From assembly GCA_023424235.1 (NCBI GenBank), contig JAFAEB010000225.1, positions 1 to 14,149 on the forward strand: a stretch of DNA of 14,149 bases, given 5' to 3'. Position 1 is the stretch's first letter. Each line of letters begins with the position of its first letter. The position numbers and the translations under genes were made by a program. Under the pieces are notes generated by a model. That model saw nothing but the letters and a program-made list of their open reading frames with translations. It searched no databases and was not told the origin of the DNA. Shown in pieces: positions 6,799 through 13,315 of this stretch. This DNA comes from Bacillota bacterium (GTDB taxonomy: Bacteria > Bacillota > Clostridia > Lachnospirales > Lachnospiraceae).

Positions 6799-6805
6799 TA
6801 ATAAT

Positions 6806-7417
6806 ATGAATGTATATGGAGCCACATCTATATCACCAGTTGGAAGTAATAGCAAAAAGAATAATGTAGAGAATTCAGTTTCTAATTCAGATAGCAAAAA
6901 AACGACATCTCATAAAGAATCTGAATCTCAAATAGAAGTCGCAGCAACTTACGAAAAAGGTCCAGAAAAGCCAGAGAAAAAAGTAAATTATAAAACGGAT
7001 CTAGCTACCGTTGAACGATTAAAGGCAGAATCCGAAGAAAGAGCAAATCGTCTACGTGAACTGATACATAAGATGATGACAAAACAAGGACAAACCTTTA
7101 ATGATGCAAATATGTATACCTTCCTTAGAGAAGGTAAGTATGAAGTAGATGAGGAGACTCGTCTTAAGGCTCGTGAAGATATATCAGAAGATGGATTCTA
7201 TGGTATAAAACAAACCTCTGAAAGGCTTGTATCCTTTGCAAAGGCACTTACTGGAGGGGATCCTACGAAAGCAGATGAGATGATCGCTGCAGTAAAAAAA
7301 GGTTTTGAAGAGGCTACGAAAGCATGGGGTGGAGAACTTCCTGAAATCTGTAAGAATACCATCGATGAAACAATCAAGCAATTAGAAGACTGGAAAAATT
7401 CTATAGAGACAAAATAA
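6806..7417 (+). CDS. Conserved-looking soluble protein of unknown function
   Basis: A 203-residue protein without signal peptide or membrane segment. Residues 1-60 are polar, low complexity and probably disordered (Ser/Asn/Lys-rich, then KGPEKPEKKV). Residues 62-95 are a charged helix likely to form a coiled coil. The C-terminal 100 residues look like a compact helical domain with EDGFYGIKQTSERLVSFAKA, LTGGDPTKADEM, KKGFEEATKAWGGELPEI and an ending KQLEDWKN. I recall this last block from uncharacterised proteins of other bacteria (similar to DUF5610-type domains). I cannot confirm the family, and it says nothing about a reaction. The start is set by a strong AAGGAGG. The gene is monocistronic, 120 bases after ispE, closed by a two-way terminator. 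A sigma-D-like box upstream raises the possibility of motility-linked expression. Confidence 0.8.
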   Translation: MNVYGATSISPVGSNSKKNNVENSVSNSDSKKTTSHKESESQIEVAATYEKGPEKPEKKVNYKTDLATVERLKAESEERANRLRELIHKMMTKQGQTFNDANMYTFLREGKYEVDEETRLKAREDISEDGFYGIKQTSERLVSFAKALTGGDPTKADEMIAAVKKGFEEATKAWGGELPEICKNTIDETIKQLEDWKNSIETK

Positions 7418-7440
7418 TTATAAATAGAATCATATAAAAT

Positions 7441-7488
7441 GGGCTGTTAAATCATTATCAAGTATTCCTTGATATGGTTCATCAGCCC
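7441..7488. terminator. Two-way terminator between the 6806 gene and sipL
   Basis: GGGCTG (7441-7446) pairs with CAGCCC (7483-7488), with a broken middle and an inner TCAAG/CTTGA stem. T-rich sequence follows on the plus strand and TTTTAT follows on the minus strand. It lies between two convergent stop codons only 78 bases apart. Confidence 0.8.
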
Positions 7489-7495
7489 TTTATTA

Positions 7496-9064
7496 CTAGA
7501 TTAATTTATCCACTCTTTTTAAAATAATTAGCTTATCTCCTACTTTAATGGTATCTGATTCAAGTTCATTTAATTCTTTAATCTTATCCACCGTTGTATA
7601 GTATTTCTTTGCAATATTCCACAAACTATCGTTTTGCTTCACAACGTAACCAGTAATACTTGGCATGGATTGTATCTTTTCATAATTTAGTTCATTTACA
7701 GCAACATCAGTAATAATAGGTTCTGTAATGGTATCAAATACAATTGTATTTAATCCGATACTAGCTTTCACTTCGATCTCTTCACTGTCAAGCATCATTA
7801 CACTAAGTTGCTCAAGACCTGGTTTAATTTGATAAATGCTGGTTGGCTTAATACCTTTTACTTCGATAACTTGTGTAAATGGTATAATTCCTTTAACAGA
7901 ATTAATAGGTTTCTTATCATCTGCACAAATATATAAGATATTAGCTTCAATTACACCATTAACTTCAACACCATTTTCTACTAAATCCATATCATCTACT
8001 TTAATATCACCACTAGCATGGCATATTTGTAAGATACCAGGATCTTTCGATGTAATTCTTACTCTATCATTAATGCGAATTTTATTATTATTCTTCACTA
8101 ATAGATTTTCATAATGAGCATTTTTAACTACAGGTGTAAGTTCTTTTGATGGTGAGTATACATCACTTAATAACTCAAGTTCTTCCTCATCATAAATTTT
8201 AATACCAAGTTCAATTACTGCTTCTACATCAAAGATTCTCTCTTCACCATCTGAATCTGGCATAACATCAACACTATAACTTGAAATGGTAAATGCAATA
8301 TTATCTATCATAGACTCATTACATCCACTACATTCAATAACTGCGCTAAATGGGATTTCTGTTTCATAATACTCAACAGGTGTTTCTTCATCTTCGCTAG
8401 CATATAGTACAAAAACTAACAGCTCACCTTTAATGGAGAATTTATTATCCATAAGCCTTGCTTCAGGATTTCTAAGTTCCACATCTTTGTAGAGAATTTC
8501 TGCTACATTACTTTTATTAGATGGTAGATGAATTTGTTCTTTTACACGATATGTATCCTTCTTATCAACAGCTATATCAGTAACAGTAATGTTTTTATGT
8601 ATATATTCTACATCCTCATCACCTTCTACAGAAACAGCGGTTGCTTCATCATATAACTCTTCAATCAAAACAGTTAAACGAACAATGGATTTTACGGAAA
8701 GCTTTCTTGAATTGATTAAGCTAGTAGATAAGTCTTCGATTTCCCATGTGATATAAGCTTCGTCACCAGTACAACTTTCTCCTAGATGAATTACTTCTTC
8801 AAAAGGTAATTCAGAAGAAATATTATGAACTGGTCTAGCGCTCTCGTCACTTAAATATAATACATTAAATAAAAGCGACCCCTTAACTACTAATTTATTA
8901 TTCTGCATTTTAACATCATGTATTTTTATCGTCCCTTGTTCCTTAATAATTTTATCAATGTCTGGTTTCACATCGGACACATTAAAATCATCATCTAATG
9001 TAAGCTGAAGACTGGTCTTACATTTTAATTTATTCATGTGAATATTCTTCTTAATAAGCTCCAC
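7496..9064 (-). CDS. sipL: SPOCS/LysM protein, SipL-like spore assembly factor
   Basis: A 522-residue protein with three DUF3794 (SPOCS) repeats and a C-terminal LysM domain. The repeats are at about 35-115, 185-262 and 335-425; each has a core of the form G-x-L-x-x-x-V-L-Y (KGSLLFNVLY, KGELLVFVLY, NGVIEANILY). The LysM is at 472-516 (GYVVKQNDSLWNIAKKYY... KVGDKLIIL). This is the architecture and length of C. difficile SipL, which binds the coat ATPase SpoIVA through its LysM domain and localises to the forespore surface. No signal peptide is present, fitting a mother-cell cytosolic role. The start is GTG, with AAGGAGGG eight bases before it; no better ATG lies upstream. veg lies upstream but is separated by a terminator, and a sigma-E-like promoter candidate sits between them. 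Other SPOCS/LysM proteins exist, so orthology rests on architecture. Confidence 0.85.
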   Translation of the reverse strand: MELIKKNIHMNKLKCKTSLQLTLDDDFNVSDVKPDIDKIIKEQGTIKIHDVKMQNNKLVVKGSLLFNVLYLSDESARPVHNISSELPFEEVIHLGESCTGDEAYITWEIEDLSTSLINSRKLSVKSIVRLTVLIEELYDEATAVSVEGDEDVEYIHKNITVTDIAVDKKDTYRVKEQIHLPSNKSNVAEILYKDVELRNPEARLMDNKFSIKGELLVFVLYASEDEETPVEYYETEIPFSAVIECSGCNESMIDNIAFTISSYSVDVMPDSDGEERIFDVEAVIELGIKIYDEEELELLSDVYSPSKELTPVVKNAHYENLLVKNNNKIRINDRVRITSKDPGILQICHASGDIKVDDMDLVENGVEVNGVIEANILYICADDKKPINSVKGIIPFTQVIEVKGIKPTSIYQIKPGLEQLSVMMLDSEEIEVKASIGLNTIVFDTITEPIITDVAVNELNYEKIQSMPSITGYVVKQNDSLWNIAKKYYTTVDKIKELNELESDTIKVGDKLIILKRVDKLI

Positions 9065-9071
9065 AAAAAAT

Positions 9072-9079
9072 CCCTCCTT
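9072..9079 (-). promoter_or_regulatory. Strong ribosome binding site before the GTG start of sipL
   Basis: AAGGAGGG on the minus strand, eight bases before GTG at 9064. It supports the non-ATG start, because the next in-frame ATG (residue 10) has no site of its own. Confidence 0.8.
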
Positions 9080-9091
9080 GTCTTATACCAT

Positions 9092-9121
9092 ATCATATTC
9101 ATAGAAACAACAAATTATGAA
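9092..9121 (-). promoter_or_regulatory. Possible sigma-E-type promoter of sipL
   Basis: On the minus strand TTCATAAT (9114-9121), 14 bases, AATATGAT (9092-9099). This resembles the sigma-E consensus GTCATATT / CATACANT at six of eight and five of eight positions. It would give a leader of about 20 bases containing the ribosome site. sipL is a sigma-E gene in C. difficile; the match is suggestive only. Confidence 0.35.
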
Positions 9122-9138
9122 AAAATTCATAAATAAAA

Positions 9139-9173
9139 GCTGTTCATTCATATTAATTATATGAGCAAACAGC
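9139..9173 (-). terminator. Terminator of veg
   Basis: GCTGTT (9139-9144) pairs with AACAGC (9168-9173), with a further paired TTCATAT/ATATGAG arm inside. On the minus strand the stem is followed by TTTTATTTATG. A second small hairpin (TTATGAA/TTCATAA, 9115-9132) lies just beyond. Confidence 0.75.
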
Positions 9174-9207
9174 CTAATTATTATTACTATTCAATTTTTT
9201 TTAATTA

Positions 9208-9450
9208 TTAACAAAGCATCATCTGAACATCCTTAGTTATAATGTCGGTATAACTAAAAGACATTGTCTTTACTGATTCATGATTTGCATCATCTACGGT
9301 AATTAGAAAAATACTTGGATAAGTTTCTGATATAATTCCCTCGGTAATATCCATTTTATTTCTACCTTTATTGGCTCTAATTTTAACTCTGCTGCCTACA
9401 TGTCTGACTATCTCTCTTCGAACCTTGCTAACATCTGCCTGCTTCACCAT
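9208..9450 (-). CDS. veg: Veg protein (DUF1021)
   Basis: An 80-residue member of the Veg family, a small cytosolic protein found across spore-forming and other Firmicutes. In B. subtilis it has been tied to biofilm gene expression and spore outgrowth; its biochemical action is not settled. The sequence shows the family's course: a basic N-terminus (SKVRREIVRHVGSRVKIRANKGRNK), then EGIISETYPSIFLITVD and a final strand MSFSYTDIITKDVQ. It is close to the usual length of about 85. AAGGAGG lies eight bases before the ATG. The promoter is one of the best in the window, in line with the very strong B. subtilis veg promoter. A terminator closes the gene before sipL, so it is probably transcribed alone. 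Confidence 0.93.
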   Translation of the reverse strand: MVKQADVSKVRREIVRHVGSRVKIRANKGRNKMDITEGIISETYPSIFLITVDDANHESVKTMSFSYTDIITKDVQMMLC

Positions 9451-9590
9451 AATAATAGCCTCCTTTTAGTGGTAGTAAACTTAATTACTGATTAATATGT
9501 TTCAATATATTGGGGGAAAGCGGTCCTTTTTAAGCCGCCTTGCTTTATTTAAAAACGCTTAAAAAAATGCGCTTAAATTCCAATTATCCA
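9451..9590 (-). other. Long 5' leader of veg with a hairpin and a short direct repeat
   Basis: About 140 bases separate the predicted transcription start (near 9590) from the veg ATG, with no open reading frame of note. The leader RNA can fold a hairpin from 9517-9523 and 9535-9541 (AAGGCGG with CCGCUUU, one G-U). Upstream of that it holds a repeat of TTTAAGCG separated by a T run (9556-9563 and 9570-9577). No known riboswitch was recognised. A protein-binding or stability element is possible, as is simple spacer. Confidence 0.45.
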
Positions 9591-9596
9591 CATAAG

Positions 9597-9625
9597 ACTA
9601 TATCATGATCCATGAAACCTGTCAA
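9597..9625 (-). promoter_or_regulatory. Strong sigma-A promoter of veg
   Basis: On the minus strand a perfect TTGACA (9620-9625), 17 bases, TATAGT (9597-9602), plus a TG one base upstream of the -10 box. This is the closest match to consensus seen in the window. Confidence 0.8.
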
Positions 9626-9885
9626 TGAATATTCAGACAACTAAGGCATATTCGGAGACTTGTATATAAAATTGTGCATAAAAAACACATACCAAAATTA
9701 TACATAATTAAGCAGAATCTTAACATTTCTTATGATAATAATAAAATATAATCTTTCCTAATTGTAATTATGTCCAATTTTTTTATAATTATTCCTATCT
9801 TTATGACATAATATTAGAACTTTATAAAATTATATTGATAATAATTTAACTTAGAACAATTTGTTATAAGCTTAAGCTAAAGAAC
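9626..9885. other. AT-rich intergenic stretch, no gene seen
   Basis: Very AT-rich sequence between the veg promoter and the hairpin element. I see no open reading frame with a ribosome site, no tRNA and no convincing promoter. A short AGCTTAAGCT palindrome lies at about 9868-9878. Confidence 0.5.
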
Positions 9886-9976
9886 ATAGAGTCTGCCAAG
9901 GCAAACTCTCGCGCCGCAAAGCATCGCATATATGCGATAATTTCTAATGCTTTGCGTGTGCATCCTCACGGAGTGT
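9886..9976. repeat. Structured palindromic element of unknown nature
   Basis: This block is far more GC-rich than its surroundings and is built of hairpins. First comes AGAGTCTGCC/GGCAAACTCT (9888-9909, one mismatch). Next is a perfect 10-base stem, 9915-9924 with 9947-9956 (CGCAAAGCAT/ATGCTTTGCG), enclosing the self-complementary CGCATATATGCG (9925-9936). A short CAC/GTG arm (9967-9975) and a T run follow. It has no coding capacity. It could be a small RNA, a dispersed repeat of the REP/MITE kind, or a folded DNA site. CATAG occurs on both sides (9886 and about 9985) but is too short to call a target duplication. Confidence 0.55.
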
Positions 9977-10015
9977 TTTTATTTCATAGGACGCAATTTC
10001 CTATCAAATAAGAAA

Positions 10016-10045
10016 AAGGCAAGAATAGTAATCCTATCTTGCCTT
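10016..10045 (-). terminator. Terminator of the PEGA/PrcB_C gene pair
   Basis: AAGGCAAGA at one side pairs with TCTTGCCTT at the other, with an inner bulged CTAT/ATAG. On the minus strand the stem runs straight into TTTTTC. It lies about 45 bases after the stop codon of the lipoprotein gene. Confidence 0.85.
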
Positions 10046-10091
10046 AAAAATAAACTTAAATATAAATTTATGTTTCCAAATTTAGTTGTTG

Positions 10092-10508
10092 TTAATTAAA
10101 TACAACAATTTTATCAATAAACTCTGTTTTTACAACCACATATGGATATGTAACTGCATTGGTAACATAGTCCTTTTCCGATGGACCTATTAGATTGGTA
10201 TAGATGTACACAGCATTGGATGTTAAAAATAAATCATCCACTGATATGCTATACCCTCCAGTTGGCTTCTCACCGTATCCTACTACAATATAAAGATAGT
10301 TTTGATCGGACCAAGATGTTTTAAAAGGCTGCTTCTTTTTCTCATTAATAATATCCATTAGTGCAACTGGTACATCTGCATCCTCAACCACTGTAAATTC
10401 CAAATCTCTAATCTTCTTAATATCGGTATCCTTTGACTTACATCCTGATAATAATATAATACATAAAGTTACACTAGAAAGCAAAAAGAATAATTTTAGC
10501 CTTCCCAT
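10092..10508 (-). CDS. Lipoprotein with PrcB_C-like domain
   Basis: A 138-residue predicted lipoprotein. It starts MGRLKLFFLLSS, a signal peptide of two basic residues and a hydrophobic run, and ends in the lipobox LLSGC with the lipidated cysteine at residue 23. The mature part should sit on the outer face of the cytoplasmic membrane. The C-terminal half (about 75-138) resembles the PrcB_C domain, named after the partner of the Treponema dentilisin protease complex: a strand YLYIVVGYGEKPTGGYSISV followed by YIYTNLIGPS and TYPYVVVKTE. The G-E-K-P-T-G-G-Y-S motif is the best marker. Function is unknown. I start at 10508, with GGAGGT just upstream; an ATG at 10520 has no site. It lies 59 bases after the PEGA gene in the same direction and before a terminator, so the two may be co-transcribed. 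Confidence 0.8.
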   Translation of the reverse strand: MGRLKLFFLLSSVTLCIILLSGCKSKDTDIKKIRDLEFTVVEDADVPVALMDIINEKKKQPFKTSWSDQNYLYIVVGYGEKPTGGYSISVDDLFLTSNAVYIYTNLIGPSEKDYVTNAVTYPYVVVKTEFIDKIVVFN

Positions 10509-10518
10509 GATGACCTCC
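10509..10518 (-). promoter_or_regulatory. Ribosome binding site deciding the lipoprotein start
   Basis: GGAGGT on the minus strand (10513-10518) precedes the ATG at 10508 by five bases. The ATG at 10520 overlaps this site and is preceded by none. Confidence 0.7.
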
Positions 10519-10567
10519 ATAGAATTTCTTATTCTATTCTATGATGCTTTTCTACAAAACATAACTA

Positions 10568-11953
10568 TTATTCTGTTTTTAAGAGTGTTGGAAAGCTTAA
10601 TTCTAAATCTTTACCATCATCTAGAACTACAACGGTATAGGTCTTAGTTTCATAACCTGTTTGGATAAAGGTTACATAATGAGTTCCTACTTCCTTCTTA
10701 AATGCTACAGGTGCACTACCCATGAATTCACCATCAAAATAAACACTAGCTCCAGCTGGTTTTTGAATATAGATATAACCTTTTACTGTAGTATCCTCTT
10801 CATTGTCATCGTCTAGCTCATTGTCGTTCTCATTGTTTTCATTATTTTCATTCTCAACGACTTCACTATTCTCATTATCGTTTTCAGCTAAAGTATCCTC
10901 ATTTCCATTGGAAGTATCCCCTTCTTCACTCTTTCCAGTAGAAGTTTCTACTAGATCAATATAAATCGATGTTTCTTCCTTCATTACCTCTAATTTTCCT
11001 GTGTAATCAGAAAAACCTCCTAAAGAGACCTTAAGATTGTAATTTCCATATTCTAAATCAATCGGATTCTCGTAGGAATATAAGCTATCATTAATATATA
11101 AATCAGATCCATTTGGTCTTATATGAAATTGAACTTTTCCCATTTTAACAGGAGGTTTCTTAAATTCCTCCATGGACACTGTAATCTCTTTATCTGTTTC
11201 TAAAGTTACAGACTTGCTACCAACAAGGTCTTCATGCTCAAAGGTAAGATCGAAGGTACCAACTCTCGCAGTAATAACCATATCTTCGACTATTGGTATA
11301 ATCTCACGCTTTCCTATGTATGCAATACCTCCAATAAAATCCTCATAATCAGATACTTTAATCGTTCCATGACCCTTGGTGACTTCAATTGAAAATATCT
11401 CTTTTTCCTTACCACGGACAATTAATTCATCCTTTGTACTAAGCTTGTCTAGTGATAACAATTCATCACCTCTAGATATAAGGAGAGTGTCATAATAACG
11501 ATAGCGATTGTCTGCAATATAGATAGAATTACTCTCTTCATCAATATACCAGTTATTCACACCTTTATATGTAAAATATTCCTCTTGTATCCTTAAGGAG
11601 ATTAGGGTCCCAGTTTTTTCTTTATAAGTTGCCTTAACGATTTCACCAACACCTAGACTACTTAAGGTAATTGCTTGATTATACTTATCTCTAATATCAC
11701 TTCCACCAGTTACTGTAAGCTTAACTTCTTGTCCATTACTCATATTTTTTAATGTAATACTGTTATCTTCTTTATTCCTAGACACAACAATAGCAGAAAG
11801 TTCGTTTAGAGAAACGCTTTCTGTTACTTCCTGTTTTTCTTTGCTCTTTCTTTTCGTATCTTTCTCGCTTCCTAATACTGTAATGAATAAAGTGACTATA
11901 ATTACTAAAAATCCACACAGGAATAGGATTGGTACTATACCTTTGTTCTTCAT
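10568..11953 (-). CDS. Membrane-anchored PEGA-domain protein
   Basis: A 461-residue protein with one N-terminal hydrophobic segment (about 7-28) followed by KDTKRKSKEK, so probably anchored in the membrane with a large outer part. Residues 50-190 form beta-rich sequence I do not recognise (repeats of the type S-I-T-L-K-N, ELIVRGKE). Residues 195-262 and 273-334 look like degenerate PEGA modules. Residues 341-389 are an acidic Asn/Glu/Asp linker (NENNENDNELDDDNEEDT). A clear PEGA domain closes the protein at 391-455: YIQKPAGASVYFDGEFMGSAP, then VGTHYVTFIQTGYE. PEGA modules are surface or wall-associated beta folds, often in bacteria with complex envelopes. GAGGT four bases before the ATG is an acceptable site. 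It lies downstream of the cotS-like gene across a hairpin and upstream of the lipoprotein. Confidence 0.8.
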   Translation of the reverse strand: MKNKGIVPILFLCGFLVIIVTLFITVLGSEKDTKRKSKEKQEVTESVSLNELSAIVVSRNKEDNSITLKNMSNGQEVKLTVTGGSDIRDKYNQAITLSSLGVGEIVKATYKEKTGTLISLRIQEEYFTYKGVNNWYIDEESNSIYIADNRYRYYDTLLISRGDELLSLDKLSTKDELIVRGKEKEIFSIEVTKGHGTIKVSDYEDFIGGIAYIGKREIIPIVEDMVITARVGTFDLTFEHEDLVGSKSVTLETDKEITVSMEEFKKPPVKMGKVQFHIRPNGSDLYINDSLYSYENPIDLEYGNYNLKVSLGGFSDYTGKLEVMKEETSIYIDLVETSTGKSEEGDTSNGNEDTLAENDNENSEVVENENNENNENDNELDDDNEEDTTVKGYIYIQKPAGASVYFDGEFMGSAPVAFKKEVGTHYVTFIQTGYETKTYTVVVLDDGKDLELSFPTLLKTE

Positions 11954-11992
11954 GAATACCTCACATATATTATCTTCTAGTGGCTATTTCGT

Positions 11993-12030
11993 TAATAGAA
12001 GGAGTAAAATAAATCTTACTCCTTCTGTTA
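11993..12030 (-). terminator. Hairpin after the cotS-like gene, possible leaky terminator
   Basis: A stem of about 15 pairs (AATAGAAGGAGTAA with TTACTCCTTCTGTT) encloses an eight-base loop. On the minus strand the tail is only ATTAACG, so the T run is poor. Termination may be partial, letting some transcription continue into the PEGA gene, for which no clear promoter was found. Confidence 0.55.
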
Positions 12031-12050
12031 TTATATATTCTTTTCTATTA

Positions 12051-13130
12051 TTAGTAAACAATTTGATAGAGGCATTTCAAAAATCTATCCTTACTCTCCA
12101 TCTGTTCTTCAATACCAATTAATTTTTGAATATTTCTTTGTGGTACCCAAGACTTTTTACCATTATAATAAAAATTGGTTATCTTCCAGAACTTCTCTGG
12201 ATATAGAAGGAGAATATACAGTAATTTTTGCTCCTCTTTCGTAAGAGGAAAGGTATTCTCATAGGTGTCAAGAACCATACTTCCAATATCAAGGTCCCAG
12301 TCATTCTTCTCCATCACTTTTCGAATGAAATGGTACAAATCCATAATTTGAATTCCTACATAAGCTTTATCAAAATTAGTTGTAGCTAATGTATTTAGAT
12401 TTCCTCTTAGATTTGCAGCTTGCAAATACTCACCTTGATTATAGTTTCTTAAATTACTTTGACTTCCCTGGGCTTGCGAAATTTTAATAATATTGTGATA
12501 GGTGTAATTACCATGACATACCATTAAATTATCCATTGCCTTCTTCTCTAAATCCTCGTATTGTGACTGGCTTAATAGTTTGGTAGCTTCTAATGCCTGT
12601 TCATAAAAGGCATCATAACAATTGAGATAACATAATTCAAACTCGTTCTTTTTTCTTTTTTCTCTAATATAGCTTCGAACTCTTTTTAACTCTCGGTTTC
12701 TCTTATCAAATACTTCTAATAAATTATTGTTACCACTTAAATCTACTTGATCTTGTGTTAATGGTAAATTTCTTAAGATTTGATGTAAACTGGCTAAATT
12801 ATTCACTGCACTAAGTACATCAACCTCTTCTCGTAAATTACATTCTTCACCCGGATACCAATTCTTTAGAACGTATTTATTTCCTTGGCTATCTTCTGTT
12901 ATCAGCTCACCGGCAATATTTTTAACATAGGAATCTACGAACGGATAATTATTATTATATAGGTGTTCAAGGATGACATTTTCAAACTCAACACGATTTT
13001 TAGAACTCTCTAAATTCTTAAATAGCTTGAGTCCTTTATCTGTTTCGAGAATAAACGCCCCCCTGATTCTATAGGTGTTGTAGATTTTTATATTATACTG
13101 CCTTAATAACTCCTGATTTCTGTCCTCCAT
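12051..13130 (-). CDS. CotS-family spore coat protein with kinase-like fold
   Basis: A 359-residue protein of the CotS/YutH group, which shares the aminoglycoside-phosphotransferase fold and associates with the spore coat. Visible landmarks are the N-lobe strand pair (AFILETDKGLKLFK), the helix with E50 (RVEFENVILEHL) and the hinge region YVLKNWYPGEECN (86-98). The catalytic loop is HGNYTYHN (206-213), and the region after it is TNFDKAYVGIQIMDLYHFIRK. In active members the loop reads H-G-D-x-x-x-x-N; here N208 replaces the catalytic aspartate, so it is probably a pseudokinase. Between catalytic loop and metal-site strand lies an unusual Gln/Asn/Gly-rich insert (about 218-248). CAGGAGG seven bases before the ATG fixes the start. 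A sigma-E-like promoter candidate is upstream. It is a single gene between CCA enzyme and PEGA gene; the CotS label is by fold and motif. Confidence 0.8.
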   Translation of the reverse strand: MEDRNQELLRQYNIKIYNTYRIRGAFILETDKGLKLFKNLESSKNRVEFENVILEHLYNNNYPFVDSYVKNIAGELITEDSQGNKYVLKNWYPGEECNLREEVDVLSAVNNLASLHQILRNLPLTQDQVDLSGNNNLLEVFDKRNRELKRVRSYIREKRKKNEFELCYLNCYDAFYEQALEATKLLSQSQYEDLEKKAMDNLMVCHGNYTYHNIIKISQAQGSQSNLRNYNQGEYLQAANLRGNLNTLATTNFDKAYVGIQIMDLYHFIRKVMEKNDWDLDIGSMVLDTYENTFPLTKEEQKLLYILLLYPEKFWKITNFYYNGKKSWVPQRNIQKLIGIEEQMESKDRFLKCLYQIVY

Positions 13131-13219
13131 AGGAAAGCCTCCTGACTCAAACTATTGCACACTTAAATCTTAGTATTCTCTTTCAAAAGCAATACTTTCC
13201 CTAAGGGTGTCTCTCTCTA

Positions 13220-13249
13220 ATCCTATGATAGTTATATAATTTTCATGAC
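13220..13249 (-). promoter_or_regulatory. Possible sigma-E-type promoter of the cotS-like gene
   Basis: On the minus strand GTCATGAA (13242-13249), 14 bases, CATAGGAT (13220-13227), close to the sigma-E pattern GTCATATT / CATACANT. It leaves a leader of about 80 bases that can fold AGTATT/AATACT (13172-13196). A sigma-K reading (CATA-N3-TA) is nearly met too. Confidence 0.4.
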
Positions 13250-13315
13250 AGAAAATGCAGGTATTTTTTATTTTTACATTACAAAAAATTGCACTTTATT
13301 TTGGTGAAATTTTAA

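Noticed and set aside
7184..8114. Open reading frames antisense to the 6806 gene and to sipL
   Set aside because: Shadows of well-supported genes; no ribosome sites or recognisable proteins.
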